A stretch of DNA of 64,000 nucleotides from assembly GCF_003260275.1 (NCBI RefSeq), contig NZ_QJHB01000003.1, forward strand, positions 62,001 to 126,000, in the 5' to 3' direction. The notes under the pieces were generated by a model, which worked only from the letters and a program-made list of their open reading frames with translations, had not been told where the DNA came from and searched no databases. Positions 18,001 through 28,165 of this stretch are shown piece after piece. The stretch comes from Homoserinimonas sp. OAct 916 (GTDB lineage Bacteria; Actinomycetota; Actinomycetes; Actinomycetales; Microbacteriaceae). The position numbers were made by a program, and so were the translations under genes. How positions within the stretch are numbered: the stretch's first letter is position 1; each line of letters starts with the position of its first letter.

Positions 18001-18992
18001 TGCACCTTCGAGCGCACACTGTAGCGGGAGATGCGCGCGGTTCCGGCGTCAATCACATATTTGATTCCCGGCACCGTCAGGCTGGTCTCCGCGACGTTGG
18101 TGGCCAGCACGATTCGGCGGTTGGCGCCGGAAGCCTTGGACGGCTGGAACACCCGGTGCTGGTCGGCTGAGGACAGCCTGCCATAGAGGGGAAGCACTTC
18201 GGTGCGCGGGCTCATGGCGCCGGAAGAGACACGGGCGGTGATCGCGTCCTGGGCATCCCGGATCTCGTTCTCGCCGGAGAGGAACACCAACACGTCGCCC
18301 GTGCCCTCGCGCGCCAACTCGTCCAGCGCCTGGGTGATCCCCTCGAGGTAGTCGCGGTCGTCGGCAACCGGGCCATCATCGTCTTCTGACAATTCTCGGA
18401 CCAACGGGCGGTAGCGGATCTCGACCGGGTAGGTGCGGCCGGAGACCTCCACGATGGGTGCGTCGCCGAAGTGCCGGGAGAAGCTCTGCGGATCGATCGT
18501 GGCACTGGTGATGATCACTTTGAGATCGGGCCGCTTCGGTAGCAGCTGTTTCAGATAGCCGAGCAAGAAGTCGATGTTCAGGCTGCGCTCGTGCGCCTCA
18601 TCAATGATGATCGTGTCGTATTTTTTCAGGCTGCGGTCGCGGTGGATCTCATTCAGCAGGATGCCGTCGGTCATCAGTTTGATCTTGGTGTGCTGGCCCA
18701 CCCGATCGGTGAACCGCACCTGGTAGCCAACCGTCTCGCCGACCGCTTCACCGAGTTCCTCGGCGATGCGCTCGGCGATGGTGCGTGCGGCGATCCGGCG
18801 CGGCTGCGTGTGCCCGATGCTGGTGCGACCGAGCTCGAGGCAGATCTTGGGCAGCTGCGTGGTCTTTCCCGATCCGGTCTCACCGGCCAGGATGATGACC
18901 TGATTGTCGGCGATGGCACGCGCGATGTCATTTTTGCGCTGGCTGACCGGCAGCTCAGGCGGAAAGTGGATGACGGGAATCGACGCGGACAT
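15087..18992 (-). CDS. hrpA: ATP-dependent RNA helicase HrpA
   Basis: A 1301-residue DEAH-box helicase, the same length as E. coli HrpA. Walker A is residues 37-45 ('GETGSGKTT'), the DEAH motif is 131-134, and '[19 protein letters not shown]' is the domain 2 motif V region. HA2 and OB-fold domains follow, and the long C-terminal DUF3418 half completes the HrpA-specific layout. The ATG at 18992 is chosen because GGAGGG precedes it; the frame continues 19 codons upstream without support. HrpA processes structured mRNA and helps rescue stalled ribosomes. Monocistronic, convergent with the ABC operon. Confidence 0.95.
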   Translation of the reverse strand: MSASIPVIHFPPELPVSQRKNDIARAIADNQVIILAGETGSGKTTQLPKICLELGRTSIGHTQPRRIAARTIAERIAEELGEAVGETVGYQVRFTDRVGQHTKIKLMTDGILLNEIHRDRSLKKYDTIIIDEAHERSLNIDFLLGYLKQLLPKRPDLKVIITSATIDPQSFSRHFGDAPIVEVSGRTYPVEIRYRPLVRELSEDDDGPVADDRDYLEGITQALDELAREGTGDVLVFLSGENEIRDAQDAITARVSSGAMSPRTEVLPLYGRLSSADQHRVFQPSKASGANRRIVLATNVAETSLTVPGIKYVIDAGTARISRYSVRSKVQRLPIEAISQASANQRSGRSGRTSDGIAIRLYSEDDFAARDEYTEPEILRTNLAAVILQMISLGLGDVAAFPFLQPPDSRGIKDGLDLLAELGALELKPKRPADTSGGTGAETPRLTKVGRDLALLPIDPRFARMVIESKRYGTSREVMAIVAGLTIQDPRERPLEKRPQADQSHARFADVTSDFLTLLNLWNHLEQKQAELSSSAFRRMCKAEYLNYLRVREWNDVYRQLRRLTKPLGLTIGQPSVNPDGIHRSLLAGLLSHIGLKDTRPVTGSQAGKKGGASARSKRLRADYIGARQSRFVIFPGSTLAKKPPPALMSAELVETSRLFARTNAAIDPAWAEPIAGDLVKRSYGEPRWEKKQGAAVVTEKVTLFGVPIVAGRRVQFSRIDPEYARELFIRHALVDGEWETDRLDRRVSAFDAANRRLRRELAELEERTRRRDILYDDEAVFDFYAQRIPPDVCTTRGFESWWRAARAETPGLLTMSADTLLPADAPDTDADLFPASWQQNDQRLGVSYRFEPGADDDGVTVEVPLALLARLSSGGFDWQVPGLREELVTAMIKALPKAIRRNVVPAADWAKRLLNTLPSDPDPRLGFTAVLAQAITRQTGVLVVASDFDTERIPPHLRMTFRVTDARGRVIGSGKDLTELQARLTVEARESVAEATARTPNAVERTGLTTWDFAELPRTVDTPQGDNRPDRRGQVQNVIRGYPALVDQKTSVDITVMSTPEDQARLMPAGVRRLLLLTTPSPVAYVQQHLSQAEKLTLAVSPYPSNQALFDDCLLAVVDAGLRRQRPDGMIFMREEFETARDRVSGILMDSMFEVVSLASRSLAAARDAQKAIRSTTSMHLLPSLTDAQEQIAALIHPGFISATGLEQLRRLPVYLTGISRRVGKLAENPGRDRVWLNDVQTATERYRAAGGTLPLAEDSPAKIVRARWLLEEFRLSLFAQDLGTAESVSLQRIQKVLAK

Positions 18993-19098
18993 AGCCCTCC
19001 ATCTTAAGCGTGAATGGGCCTGTCGCGGGCCAACGGCCGGTGGGTACACTGCGGTTCAACGGGGGCCAGGCAGGTCGACGACATTCGGAGGATCCACA

Positions 19099-20682
19099 GT
19101 GCCTAAAGAAGCAATGCCCGAAGCAGCACCCGCCGAGACGGGTTTCGCGACCATGAGCGTCGCCGCGATCCTGGCCGAGACCGCGGCCCGGATGCCCGAT
19201 CGGATCGCCGTGATCGTCGGCGACCAGCAGATCAGCTACGCCGAGCTGTGGGCCGAGGCTCGAGGCTATGCCGGCGCGTTGAAGGCTCGCGGGGTGGGCG
19301 AGGGAACACCGGTTGCGATGTTGATCCCGAATGTTGCCGATTTTCCGCGCGTGTACTTTGCGGTGCTCTCACTCGGCGGAATCGTGGTGCCGATCCACTC
19401 CCTGCTGAAGGCGGAGGAGATCGACTACGTGTTGCAAGACAGCGGCTCCCAACTTTTGGTGTGTGCCGCGCCCCTGCTGCAGGAAGGGACGAAGGGTGCG
19501 ACGCTCGCCGGAGTCGACGTACTGTCGGTTCTGCTGCCCGAAGCATCCGATTCTCTGCCGCCGAGGCTCGAGGATGAGGCCCGCGCCGCCGAGCCAACTC
19601 TCGGCTACCGGCCGCGCAGCCCGTTCGACACCGCCACCATCCTCTACACCAGTGGCACCACCGGCAAGCCGAAAGGCGCAGAAGGTTGCCACCTTGCCCT
19701 GATCGAGCAGGTCAATGTGATGCTGTTGAACACGCTCGACCTGACGTCGGACGACAAGATCCTGGGTTGTTTACCGCTGTTCCACACTTTCGGACAAACG
19801 GTCGCGATGAACCTGGCATTCCGGGCGGGAGCGACAGTGGTGCTCATGCCCAGATTCGATGGTGACACCGCGCTCACGATCATGAACGAGCAGCAGATCA
19901 GCATCTTCATCGGTGTGCCCACCATGTACATGGCGCTCCTGGCCGCCGCCGACCAGAACGCCGAGAGGCCTCCGCTCAGATACGGGTGTTCGGGTGGTTC
20001 TGCGATTCCGGTCGCCGTGATCGAGAAGTTCCGCCAGGTGTTCAACGCGGAGATCCACGAGGGCTACGGGTTGACCGAGACCAGCCCGGTCGCCACCTTC
20101 AACCATGTCGGGGTACCGCCGCGGCCCGGCACGGTCGGCCAGCCGATCTGGGGTGTCGAGGTCGCGATCGCCGCCCCGGAGCCGGTCGATCGCATCGAGT
20201 TGCTGCCGACAGGGGAGCTCGGCGAGATCCTCATCCGGGGGCACCTCTTGTTCAAGGGATATCTGCACAGGCCGGAAGCGACCGCGGAGGCAATGGTCGA
20301 CGGCTGGCTGCGCACCGGCGACCTGGGCACCAAGGATGCCGACGGCTACGTCACGATCGTCGACCGTACCAAGGACATGATCTTGCGCAACGGCTACAGC
20401 GTCTATCCGCGCGAGGTTGAAGAGGTGCTGTCGAGGCATGATGCTGTTGCACAGGTCGCCGTGTTCGGCCTGGCCGACGAGATGCACGGCCAGGAGATCA
20501 TGGCCGCAGTGATTCTGGCGGCCGGGGCGGAAGCGACTCCGGAGGAACTCATTGGTTTCGCCGAGGAGCACATGGCCGCCTACAAGTTTCCGAGACGTAT
20601 CGAGATCGTCACCGAGTTTCCGATCGGGCCGAGTGGCAAAGTGCTGAAACGTGAATTGGTGGCCCGCTACCAGAATGCGTGA
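19099..20682 (+). CDS. Acyl-CoA synthetase (AMP-binding, long-chain fatty acid type)
   Basis: A 527-residue adenylate-forming enzyme that activates a carboxylic acid to its CoA thioester. Motif A5 is 'ILYTSGTTGKPKG', the A8 motif is 'GWLRTGDLGTKDADGYVTIV', and the final Lys motif is 'PIGPSGKVLKRELV'. The aromatic loop 'EGYGLTETSPVATFN' is present. GTG at 19099 is the start: GGAGGA lies 6 bases upstream. The acyl substrate is probably medium- or long-chain fatty acid, by family resemblance only. Standalone gene, divergent from hrpA. Confidence 0.9.
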   Translation: MPKEAMPEAAPAETGFATMSVAAILAETAARMPDRIAVIVGDQQISYAELWAEARGYAGALKARGVGEGTPVAMLIPNVADFPRVYFAVLSLGGIVVPIHSLLKAEEIDYVLQDSGSQLLVCAAPLLQEGTKGATLAGVDVLSVLLPEASDSLPPRLEDEARAAEPTLGYRPRSPFDTATILYTSGTTGKPKGAEGCHLALIEQVNVMLLNTLDLTSDDKILGCLPLFHTFGQTVAMNLAFRAGATVVLMPRFDGDTALTIMNEQQISIFIGVPTMYMALLAAADQNAERPPLRYGCSGGSAIPVAVIEKFRQVFNAEIHEGYGLTETSPVATFNHVGVPPRPGTVGQPIWGVEVAIAAPEPVDRIELLPTGELGEILIRGHLLFKGYLHRPEATAEAMVDGWLRTGDLGTKDADGYVTIVDRTKDMILRNGYSVYPREVEEVLSRHDAVAQVAVFGLADEMHGQEIMAAVILAAGAEATPEELIGFAEEHMAAYKFPRRIEIVTEFPIGPSGKVLKRELVARYQNA

Positions 20683-20723
20683 CCGGCGAAAAGCCCCCTG
20701 CCTCTCTTAGGATGGATTCACAG

Positions 20724-20736
20724 CCCGCTGCGCGGG
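20724..20736 (+). terminator. Short GC hairpin after acyl-CoA synthetase
   Basis: CCCGC-TGC-GCGGG is a 5-bp perfect stem about 40 bp after the acyl-CoA synthetase stop, flanked by a GGATTCAC direct repeat. It could end that transcript before the aldo/keto reductase gene. Weak by length and without a T-tract. Confidence 0.35.
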
Positions 20737-20750
20737 GGATTCACTTGTGA

Positions 20751-21590
<840 letters not shown>

Positions 21591-21592
21591 GA

Positions 21593-21660
21593 CCCGCAGT
21601 ACTTCAACCACTGCAGTACGTCAACAACTGCAGTGCGTTGATTACTGCAGTGCGCTGAAT
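21593..21660 (+). repeat. 17-bp tandem repeat with palindromic ACTGCAGT core, four units
   Basis: Units begin at 21593, 21610, 21627 and 21644. The last three each open with the 8-bp palindrome ACTGCAGT and differ by a few bases (for example ACTGCAGTGCGTTGATT, ACTGCAGTGCGCTGAAT); the first is degenerate. The array fills the gap between the aldo/keto reductase stop and the DUF255 gene, ending 40 bp before its start. It could be a set of operators on one helix face shifted by 17 bp, or just a slipped repeat. Confidence 0.85.
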
Positions 21661-21700
21661 CTTCTGACCCCGCGGCCCGTCCTCGGCCTAGGCTCGGAGC

Positions 21701-23590
21701 ATGGACAACCAACTGGCGACCGCGATCAGCCCGTACCTGCGCTCTCACGCCGACAACCCGGTGGCGTGGCGACAATGGGGGCCGGAACCATTTGCCGAGG
21801 CGGCGACCCGCGACGTTCCTGTGTTGGTCTCGATCGGCTATTCCACCTGCCACTGGTGCCACGTCATGGCCAGGGAATCGTTCAGCAACCCGGCACTGGC
21901 CGCGTATCTGAACGAACACTTCGTCGCCATCAAAGTCGACCGGGAGGAGCACCCCGAAGTCGACACCAGCTATCTTGCGGCGGCCAGCGCGTTCACCCCG
22001 AGCCTGGGTTGGCCGTTGAACGTGTTCGTCACCCCTGAGGGCGCGACGTTCTATGCCGGAACCTACTTCGCCCCGGAGCCGGCCGCGGGTAGGCCCTCAT
22101 TCCGGCAGGTGCTTGAGGCAGTGACCGACGCCTGGACAAACCGTCGCGAGCAGGTCAACAGGTCGGCGGCCCAGGTCCGAGAGGCCGTGGCCAGCCTCGG
22201 CCAGAGTGGCGCTGACGTGGACGTGCTCCCGGCGTCCGAGGCGTTCGACCAGGTTGTCGGATTGCTGGAACGGGCTGAAGACACGACCCACGGTGGGTTC
22301 GGCGGGGCACCCAAGTTTCCGATGGTTCCGGTGCTTGAATTCCTGCTCAACACCCACGGCGCCGGGTTCGCACTGGCCACCCGGACGTTGCGAATGATCG
22401 GGGCGTCGCCGTTGCGAGATCCGGTCGAGGGCGGATTCTTTCGTTACGCGGTGAAAGCCGATTGGAGCGAACCGCACTACGAACGCATGCTCTACGACAA
22501 CGCCCTCCTACTTCAGGCATATACCGTGGCCTGGTTGCGGGACGGTGGCGCACCCCAGTGGGCGGCGTCGATCGCCGAGGGGATCGCCGGGTTCTTGCTC
22601 ACCGTCATGCAACTGGACGGTGGCGGGTTCGCTTCGGCTCAGGATTCGGAGAGCATGGTCGACGGAGAGCGGGTCGAGGGCCGCTACTACCGGCTCGACC
22701 GCGAGGCCCGAGCAGGTCAGGTGCCGCCGGCGCGTGACGAGAAGGTGCTCACGGGCTGGAACGGCCTGGCCATCGGCGCACTCGCAGAGGCCGGATTCGT
22801 GTTCGGCCGCCGTGATTGGGTCGATGCAGCCCGGCACGCAGCAGACTTCCTGCTGGCCGAGCATGTGCGTGCGGACGGCACATTGGTGCGAGCCTCCGTC
22901 GGTTCCCGGGTTTCCACCGCCCGGGCGACCCTCGAGGACTACGGAATGTTCGCCGGTGGGCTGGTCGAGCTGGCGAGAGTCACCGGTGAAGTGCGCTACG
23001 CACTGGCTGCACGTACGCTGGTCGACTCGTCGCTGGCAACCGCAACGACAGCCGATGGGACGGGGTTCGGCACACCGGGCGGACCCGACCCGGTCCTTGA
23101 GGGCCAGGGGCTCTCGGTGCGTACAGATCCGTCAGAGGGTACCCATCCGTCGGGGCAGACCGCGATGGCCCGCGCCGCCTGGCGACTGTACCTCGTGACC
23201 GCAGACGACCGCTATCTCACGGCGGCCACCCGCGCCATGCGGATGACCGCGCTGACGGCACTCGGGCAGCCCAGCTCCTACGGTTCCTCGTTGGCGTTGA
23301 TGGTCGAGCTGACCCAGCCGGAGCAACTCGTGGTCGTCACCGCCGATGACGCGTCGAACGACGAAGACCTCATGATCGAGACGGCGCGCCGCCATGCACG
23401 CGGGTTGGTGGCCCAGGTCACCGAGTCGCAGGCGACAGCCTGGGCGAAAGCGGGATTCGAACTGTTCGACGGGCGGGTCGCACAGGACGGCCGCACCACG
23501 GCCTACCTGTGCCAGGAGTTCGCCTGCCGCCTGCCGACGACAGATCCGTCAGAACTTGTCGATCAGGCGGGGCAACCGACGGGCCGCTGA
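21701..23590 (+). CDS. Thioredoxin-fold DUF255 protein (YyaL/SPATA20 type)
   Basis: A 629-residue cytosolic protein with an N-terminal thioredoxin-like DUF255 domain and a C-terminal (alpha/alpha)6-type domain. The redox motif is Cys50-His-Trp-Cys53 ('STCHWCHVM'). Other signatures are 'WPLNVFVTPEG' and 'EKVLTGWNGLAI'. The family is widespread and poorly understood; roles in redox or epimerase-like sugar chemistry have been suggested by structure only. The 629-residue length is near that usual for the family. The ATG at 21701 follows CTCGGAGC. The gene converges on the serine dehydratase gene with a repeat array between. Confidence 0.88.
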   Translation: MDNQLATAISPYLRSHADNPVAWRQWGPEPFAEAATRDVPVLVSIGYSTCHWCHVMARESFSNPALAAYLNEHFVAIKVDREEHPEVDTSYLAAASAFTPSLGWPLNVFVTPEGATFYAGTYFAPEPAAGRPSFRQVLEAVTDAWTNRREQVNRSAAQVREAVASLGQSGADVDVLPASEAFDQVVGLLERAEDTTHGGFGGAPKFPMVPVLEFLLNTHGAGFALATRTLRMIGASPLRDPVEGGFFRYAVKADWSEPHYERMLYDNALLLQAYTVAWLRDGGAPQWAASIAEGIAGFLLTVMQLDGGGFASAQDSESMVDGERVEGRYYRLDREARAGQVPPARDEKVLTGWNGLAIGALAEAGFVFGRRDWVDAARHAADFLLAEHVRADGTLVRASVGSRVSTARATLEDYGMFAGGLVELARVTGEVRYALAARTLVDSSLATATTADGTGFGTPGGPDPVLEGQGLSVRTDPSEGTHPSGQTAMARAAWRLYLVTADDRYLTAATRAMRMTALTALGQPSSYGSSLALMVELTQPEQLVVVTADDASNDEDLMIETARRHARGLVAQVTESQATAWAKAGFELFDGRVAQDGRTTAYLCQEFACRLPTTDPSELVDQAGQPTGR

Positions 23591-23606
23591 GACCGGCCGG
23601 CAGTCC

Positions 23607-23651
23607 CAGCTGGCATGGTCTCAGCCGGCATGGTCTCAGCCGGCATGGTCT
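23607..23651. repeat. 15-bp tandem repeat between convergent genes
   Basis: Three copies of CAGCCGGCATGGTCT (the first with one change, CAGCTGG) follow the DUF255 stop and end 14 bp before the serine dehydratase stop. A GGCAGTCC remnant precedes it. Each unit contains a GCCGGC-like core, so the array might help termination from either side, but no stable stem stands out. Confidence 0.85.
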
Positions 23652-23665
23652 TAGCCCCCGCAGAC

Positions 23666-25024
23666 TCAACACTCGATGACGTTGACGGCCAGCCCGCCTT
23701 CACTGGTCTCCTTGTACTTTTGTGACATGTCGATGCCGGTCTGGCGCATCGTCTCGATCACCGTGTCGAGCGAGACGAGATGGGTGCCGTCGCCGTGCAG
23801 GGCCAGCCGTGCGGCACTGACCGCCGTGGACGCCGCGATTGCATTGCGCTCGATGCAGGGCACCTGCACCAACCCGCCGACCGGGTCACACGTCAGACCG
23901 AGGTGATGTTCCATAGCGATCTCGGCGGCATTCTCCACCTGGTGCGGATTGCCGCCGAGCACCGCACACAGGCCGGCTGCCGCCATCGAACACGCCGAGC
24001 CGACTTCGGCCTGACAGCCACCTTCGGCTCCCGAGATCGACGCATTCGACTTGAACAGTGATCCGATCGCGTTAGCAGTCAACAGGTATTCCCGAATGCC
24101 GGCAGCCGACGCATTCGGCACGAACTTCAGGTAATAGTGCCCGACCGCGGGGATGATGCCGGCGGCCCCGTTCGTCGGTGCGGTCACCACCCGGCCGCCC
24201 GACGCGTTCTCCTCGTTCACAGCGAGGGCGAACGCGTGCAGCCATTCGGTGGAGGTGTCGCGGTCGGCGGCGTCACCGAGGGCTTCCAGTCGACTGCGCA
24301 CCGTCGCCGCGCGACGCACCACTTCGAGCCCACCCGGAAGGATGCCGTTGGCGTACAGCCCGGCATGCACACAGTCCGCCATCGCCGCCCAGATCAGGTC
24401 GAGTCGTGCATTCAGCACGTCTTCGCCGTGCAGGGCGATCTCGTTGGCGCGTGCCACGTCGCCGATTGAAACGTCGTGTGTCTCACAGAGAGCGAGAAGC
24501 GTCTCGGAACTGTCGAAGGGCATCGGGTGCCCGGCCGACGAGAACGGCGTCGGGGTGTCGCCGTCGCGGCGAATGAAGCCGCCGCCGATCGAATAGTACG
24601 TCTCTTCGAGTAGCGGCAGGGGTCCCGGGTCGCCGAACGCGCGGAGCGTTAACGCGTTGGCGTGGCCCGGCAGGCGGGTGCGTGGCTCGAAGCTTACGTC
24701 GTCACGCTCGAAGGCCAGACGCTTCTCGCCGGCCAGCATTATCGTGCCGGATACCCACGAACCACGAACCCGTTCCGGAGCGCACTCCTCCGGGGTGAGC
24801 CCGGTGAGGCCGGCCACGATCGCATCGGGGGTGCCGTGACCGATCCCGGTGGAACCGAGGGAGCCGTAGAGGGAACAGTTGACGCCCGTGACCCCGTCAA
24901 GAAGGCCCTGGTCACGCAAGCGCAGCGCAAAGTCACGAGCCGCCCGCATGGGACCGACGGTGTGCGAGCTGGAGGGGCCGATGCCGATGGAGAACAAGTC
25001 GAAGACGGAGACGTAGGCGGTCAT
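23666..25024 (-). CDS. sdaA: L-serine ammonia-lyase (iron-sulfur dependent, single chain)
   Basis: A 452-residue fused alpha-beta L-serine dehydratase that converts L-serine to pyruvate and ammonia. The N-terminal beta-type domain starts 'VSVFDLFSIGIGPSSSHTVG', and the C-terminal part carries the cluster cysteines in 'GGCQAEVGSACSMAAAG', 'GLTCDPVGGLVQVPCIERN' and the terminal 'NVIEC'. The Cys at the very C-terminus is the residue known to reach into the active site of this family. Full length for the family. Divergent from the dienelactone hydrolase gene. Confidence 0.95.
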   Translation of the reverse strand: MTAYVSVFDLFSIGIGPSSSHTVGPMRAARDFALRLRDQGLLDGVTGVNCSLYGSLGSTGIGHGTPDAIVAGLTGLTPEECAPERVRGSWVSGTIMLAGEKRLAFERDDVSFEPRTRLPGHANALTLRAFGDPGPLPLLEETYYSIGGGFIRRDGDTPTPFSSAGHPMPFDSSETLLALCETHDVSIGDVARANEIALHGEDVLNARLDLIWAAMADCVHAGLYANGILPGGLEVVRRAATVRSRLEALGDAADRDTSTEWLHAFALAVNEENASGGRVVTAPTNGAAGIIPAVGHYYLKFVPNASAAGIREYLLTANAIGSLFKSNASISGAEGGCQAEVGSACSMAAAGLCAVLGGNPHQVENAAEIAMEHHLGLTCDPVGGLVQVPCIERNAIAASTAVSAARLALHGDGTHLVSLDTVIETMRQTGIDMSQKYKETSEGGLAVNVIEC

Positions 25025-25172
25025 AATTTTTCAGCTTACGTGAACAGCTGGCTGACTGTTCCGCGCTCGTTTGGCGCATCGTTGTTCAAGGGACAGGGAT
25101 GGGAGGGGCCCGTGGGTGCGGGTACGATCGCTCGATATACAGCAGAAACGGTCGATCAGGGGCGATCACCCG

Positions 25173-25230
25173 CCAGGGTTCATCGACGCGCAGGGTTCGT
25201 CGACGAGCAGGGTTCGTCGACAAGCAGGGT
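25173..25230 (+). repeat. 17-bp tandem repeat with GTCGAC, three units plus a partial
   Basis: Units CCAGGGTTCATCGACGC (25173), GCAGGGTTCGTCGACGA (25190) and GCAGGGTTCGTCGACAA (25207), then a partial GCAGGGT. The array ends 33 bp before the dienelactone hydrolase start, inside the divergent promoter region shared with sdaA. The remaining part of this 240-bp gap shows no gene. Confidence 0.85.
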
Positions 25231-25263
25231 GGGGCAGAAGAGTGGCGACAGGAGGCACAGCCG

Positions 25264-26055
25264 ATGAGTCGGATGTTGGAAATCGGCGTCGACCACGAGA
25301 CGGCGAGCGTCTCGGCGTATCGGAGTGATCCACCGTCTGGAACACCGGTTGCCGGTGGGCTCATCGTCGTGCACGAGATCTGGGGTCTGGTCGATCACAC
25401 CAAACGTGTCGCCGACCGATTTGCTGACGAGGGCTATCGGGTGCTCGCCCCCAACCTGATGCCAGACGGCGCCCCAGACGAGGGTGAGATCACCCAGTTG
25501 CAGGACGCCATGTTCGACGCCGATGAGCGCGTTCGCACTGCAATCCAACCCAGGTTGCGCGAACTGTTCACCCCGGCGAATGCGCCGGATTTCGCCGCCC
25601 AAGCTCTCGGCAGGCTAGGGACCGCCTTCGACTTTCTTCTCGAGCAGCCCGGTGTCTGTGGACGGGTTGCGATTGTCGGATTCTGCTTCGGCGGCACGCA
25701 GGCTTTCAGCCTCGCGGTGAACGAGCCGCGTCTTGTGGCCGCCGTACCGTTCTACGGCCACGCCGACTACTCGGAAGATCAGTTGCGGGCCATCCGCTGC
25801 CCGATCCTGGCCTTCTACGGTGACCAGGACAGCCGACTCATGGAGGCGTTGCCCGGGTTGACCCGGTCGATGACAGCCGCCGCCGTTGATTTTCGCCCTC
25901 AGGTGTACGCGGATTGCGGGCACGCATTCTTCAACGACACCAGTCGATTCGCGTACCGAGCAGATGCTGCCGCATCGGCGTGGCGGATGACGCTGGACTT
26001 TCTGGCCGACCTCATGTCAATCCATCCCGAAGTCGCAGGTGAACCCGGCGGCTGA
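25264..26055 (+). CDS. Dienelactone hydrolase family protein
   Basis: A 263-residue alpha/beta hydrolase of the dienelactone hydrolase group. The nucleophile elbow is 'IVGFCFGGTQAF' with the family's catalytic Cys in place of Ser; Asp is in 'AFYGDQDSRLM' and His in 'ADCGHAFFND'. An N-terminal 'GGLIVVHEIWGLVDH' holds the conserved Glu. The start at 25264 has AGGAGG 8 bases upstream; the open frame before it runs through the tandem repeat and is not coding. Could act on dienelactones or other carboxyl esters; no aromatic degradation genes are nearby. Confidence 0.9.
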   Translation: MSRMLEIGVDHETASVSAYRSDPPSGTPVAGGLIVVHEIWGLVDHTKRVADRFADEGYRVLAPNLMPDGAPDEGEITQLQDAMFDADERVRTAIQPRLRELFTPANAPDFAAQALGRLGTAFDFLLEQPGVCGRVAIVGFCFGGTQAFSLAVNEPRLVAAVPFYGHADYSEDQLRAIRCPILAFYGDQDSRLMEALPGLTRSMTAAAVDFRPQVYADCGHAFFNDTSRFAYRADAAASAWRMTLDFLADLMSIHPEVAGEPGG

Positions 26056-26076
26056 GTCTCGCCTCGGGGACGGGCG

Positions 26077-26922
26077 TCACCGGCGGCCGGTGAATTCGTC
26101 CATTGAGCTGTAAACCTTGAACACGCGGCCGGCGAGGACATCCCAGACGCGGGTCGGCAGGACGCCTTTCAGCGCGCGCCCGAATCCAACCGTCCACGGT
26201 TTCATGAGCATGGGTCTCCCGTGGAGCATGGCCTTCCACGCCGCGGCCACCGCATTCTCCGGCGTCATGATCGGCGTGAGAAGCGGCCCGCGCACGCCTT
26301 GGAACATGCCGGTGCTGATGTAGCTCGGTGCGAACGTCGTCACCTTCACATTGCCGTGGCCGGCCTTCTCCAGTTCGAGCCTCAACGAATCGCTCCACCC
26401 GGTCATCGCCCATTTCGACGCCGCGTACACGCTCATGCGGGGGTTCGACAGTGTGCCGGCGGCGGAAGAGACGTTGAGGATGCGGCACTCACCCATCTTC
26501 GCAATCATGCCGGGCAGCAATTGCCGAGACAGGTGCATGGCCGCCAACGTGTTCACCCGCATCGTCGCTTCGATGTCGCGTACCGGATCGTGTTCCCAGA
26601 AGAAGCTGCTGCGCACGATGCCCGCGTTGTTGATGAGCACATCGGGGGCACCGATGTCCTCTCGGATGCGGGCGGCCACGGTCGCGATCTCTTGCTGCGA
26701 CGAGAGGTCGAGTGTGTAGGTCAGGACGGATTGAGCAGTACCGAGTGCGGTGAGCTCTGTCGCGGTCTGAGCGAGGGCATCGGCGTTCACGTCGAGCAGA
26801 ACCACTGCTGCTGCACCCTCGGCGACGGCGCGTTCGGCATACAGTCGGCCCATACCCATGGCGGCACCCGTGATGACAACGGTGAGACCCGCGACGGAAT
26901 CGAGAGCCACATTCTTTCTCAT
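26077..26922 (-). CDS. Short-chain dehydrogenase/reductase
   Basis: A 281-residue classical SDR. The cofactor loop is 'VITGAAMGMGRLYAE', the acidic 'VVLLDVNADAL' after strand 2 suggests NAD preference, 'LINNAGIV' stabilises the sheet, and the catalytic residues are Ser in 'LNVSSAAGT' with Tyr and Lys in 'YAASKWAM'. The C-terminal region resembles membrane-associated all-trans-retinol or 3-beta-hydroxysteroid-type SDRs. Its ATG overlaps the stop of the PLP-dependent lyase by ATGA, so both are one operon. Substrate unknown. Confidence 0.88.
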   Translation of the reverse strand: MRKNVALDSVAGLTVVITGAAMGMGRLYAERAVAEGAAAVVLLDVNADALAQTATELTALGTAQSVLTYTLDLSSQQEIATVAARIREDIGAPDVLINNAGIVRSSFFWEHDPVRDIEATMRVNTLAAMHLSRQLLPGMIAKMGECRILNVSSAAGTLSNPRMSVYAASKWAMTGWSDSLRLELEKAGHGNVKVTTFAPSYISTGMFQGVRGPLLTPIMTPENAVAAAWKAMLHGRPMLMKPWTVGFGRALKGVLPTRVWDVLAGRVFKVYSSMDEFTGRR

Positions 26923-28073
26923 GACGATGAGCTGTCGTCGTCGGCGGGCAATGGGTTCGCCGCCAGAGACTCGGTGCTGATCAGTACGACGACCGAGTCT
27001 GGGCCGAGACCGAGCGCCAGTCGCCGTGAGTCGTCGCCGACGAGCGCCCTGAGCCCGGCAAGGCTCGCCGCCCCGCACGGTCCGGATGAGATGCCGAAGG
27101 TGGCGAGCTGCCTGGAGGCAGACACCGCCTCGTCGTCGGTGACGCCAATGGTGGCATCTGCCCCGTCTCGCAGGGCAGGCCAGGCAATCGACGACGGGGT
27201 GCCGCAGTTGAGGCCGGCCATCCTGGTCGGTGTCGACGTGTCGACCGAGACGATCTCACCTGCGTCTCTGGACAGGGTCACGCACGCAGCCGTCACGGGC
27301 TCCACGCCCAGAACGCCTGGGTGCCATCGCGAGCGGCCGCGGTAGTGTTCGATGGCCGACTGCAGCAGCGAGCCGACGCCGGTGGGCACAACGACCAGGT
27401 CGAACGTCATCGCGCCGAGTTCGGTGAGCTGGGCATCCGCCTCGGTGAAAAGGGTGGAATAGCCGTCGACGATCCACTGTGGAACGTCTTCGTAGCCGGG
27501 CCACGACGTGTCCTGAACCAGGAGTTCGTCAGCGCGGCCGGCCGTTGATTCAGCGGCGAGGCGCACCACGTCGTCGTAGATGCTGTCTGATTCGATGAGT
27601 TCGGCACCCTCGGCGGTGATGCCGTTGCGGGCGGCGTCGCTGAGGCCACCGGGGATGTAGACCCGGGAGGAGAGCCCGAGCCACGACGCCACCCGGGCCA
27701 CGGCGCGGCCGTGGTTGCCGTCGGTTGCCGTCACCAGGGTGAGCCCCCGGTGCTCGGCCACGGCCGCCCGCAGATCGTCGAATGAAGCGGGTACCCGGGG
27801 AAGCGCCAGCCGGGAGGTCACGGTACGGGCGATGGCCCAGGAGGCGCCCAGCGCCTTGAACGCGGGCAACCCGAAGCGATCGGACTCGTCTTTCACCAAC
27901 ACCCGGCCGATCCCGAGTGTGGCGGCGACGCCGTCGAGTTCGACAAGGTCGCTTGCGCGATAGCCATTCATTGAACGGTGGAACGTGCCGGGGTCATCGA
28001 TGGTGGTGCCGGCCCGCCAGCTGCGGGCAGAGGGGTTGACGTGCCAGGGACGAGTGGAGAGTGAACTAGCCAT
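26919..28073 (-). CDS. PLP-dependent lyase, diaminopropionate ammonia-lyase-like
   Basis: A 384-residue fold-type II PLP enzyme. The Schiff-base Lys is in 'DESDRFGLPAFKALGASWA', the Asn/Gly loop is 'TATDGNHGRAVA', and the phosphate-binding Gly run is 'VVPTGVGSLLQSA'. The 'FKALGAS' and 'ATDGNHG' pair is characteristic of the DpaL branch, which splits 2,3-diaminopropionate into pyruvate and ammonia; threonine dehydratase or other beta-eliminase activity remains possible. First gene of an operon with an SDR. The Ser-rich C-terminus (DDDSSSS) is not typical of the catalytic core. Confidence 0.75.
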   Translation of the reverse strand: MASSLSTRPWHVNPSARSWRAGTTIDDPGTFHRSMNGYRASDLVELDGVAATLGIGRVLVKDESDRFGLPAFKALGASWAIARTVTSRLALPRVPASFDDLRAAVAEHRGLTLVTATDGNHGRAVARVASWLGLSSRVYIPGGLSDAARNGITAEGAELIESDSIYDDVVRLAAESTAGRADELLVQDTSWPGYEDVPQWIVDGYSTLFTEADAQLTELGAMTFDLVVVPTGVGSLLQSAIEHYRGRSRWHPGVLGVEPVTAACVTLSRDAGEIVSVDTSTPTRMAGLNCGTPSSIAWPALRDGADATIGVTDDEAVSASRQLATFGISSGPCGAASLAGLRALVGDDSRRLALGLGPDSVVVLISTESLAANPLPADDDSSSS

Positions 28074-28165
28074 ATGCGACAGTCTCCCAAACCTTTGTCA
28101 CTCGTGCGCGGCGGACCGTCAGATTTCGCTCGATAGGAGTTGGGTTCAAGTGGCATGATGGAGCG

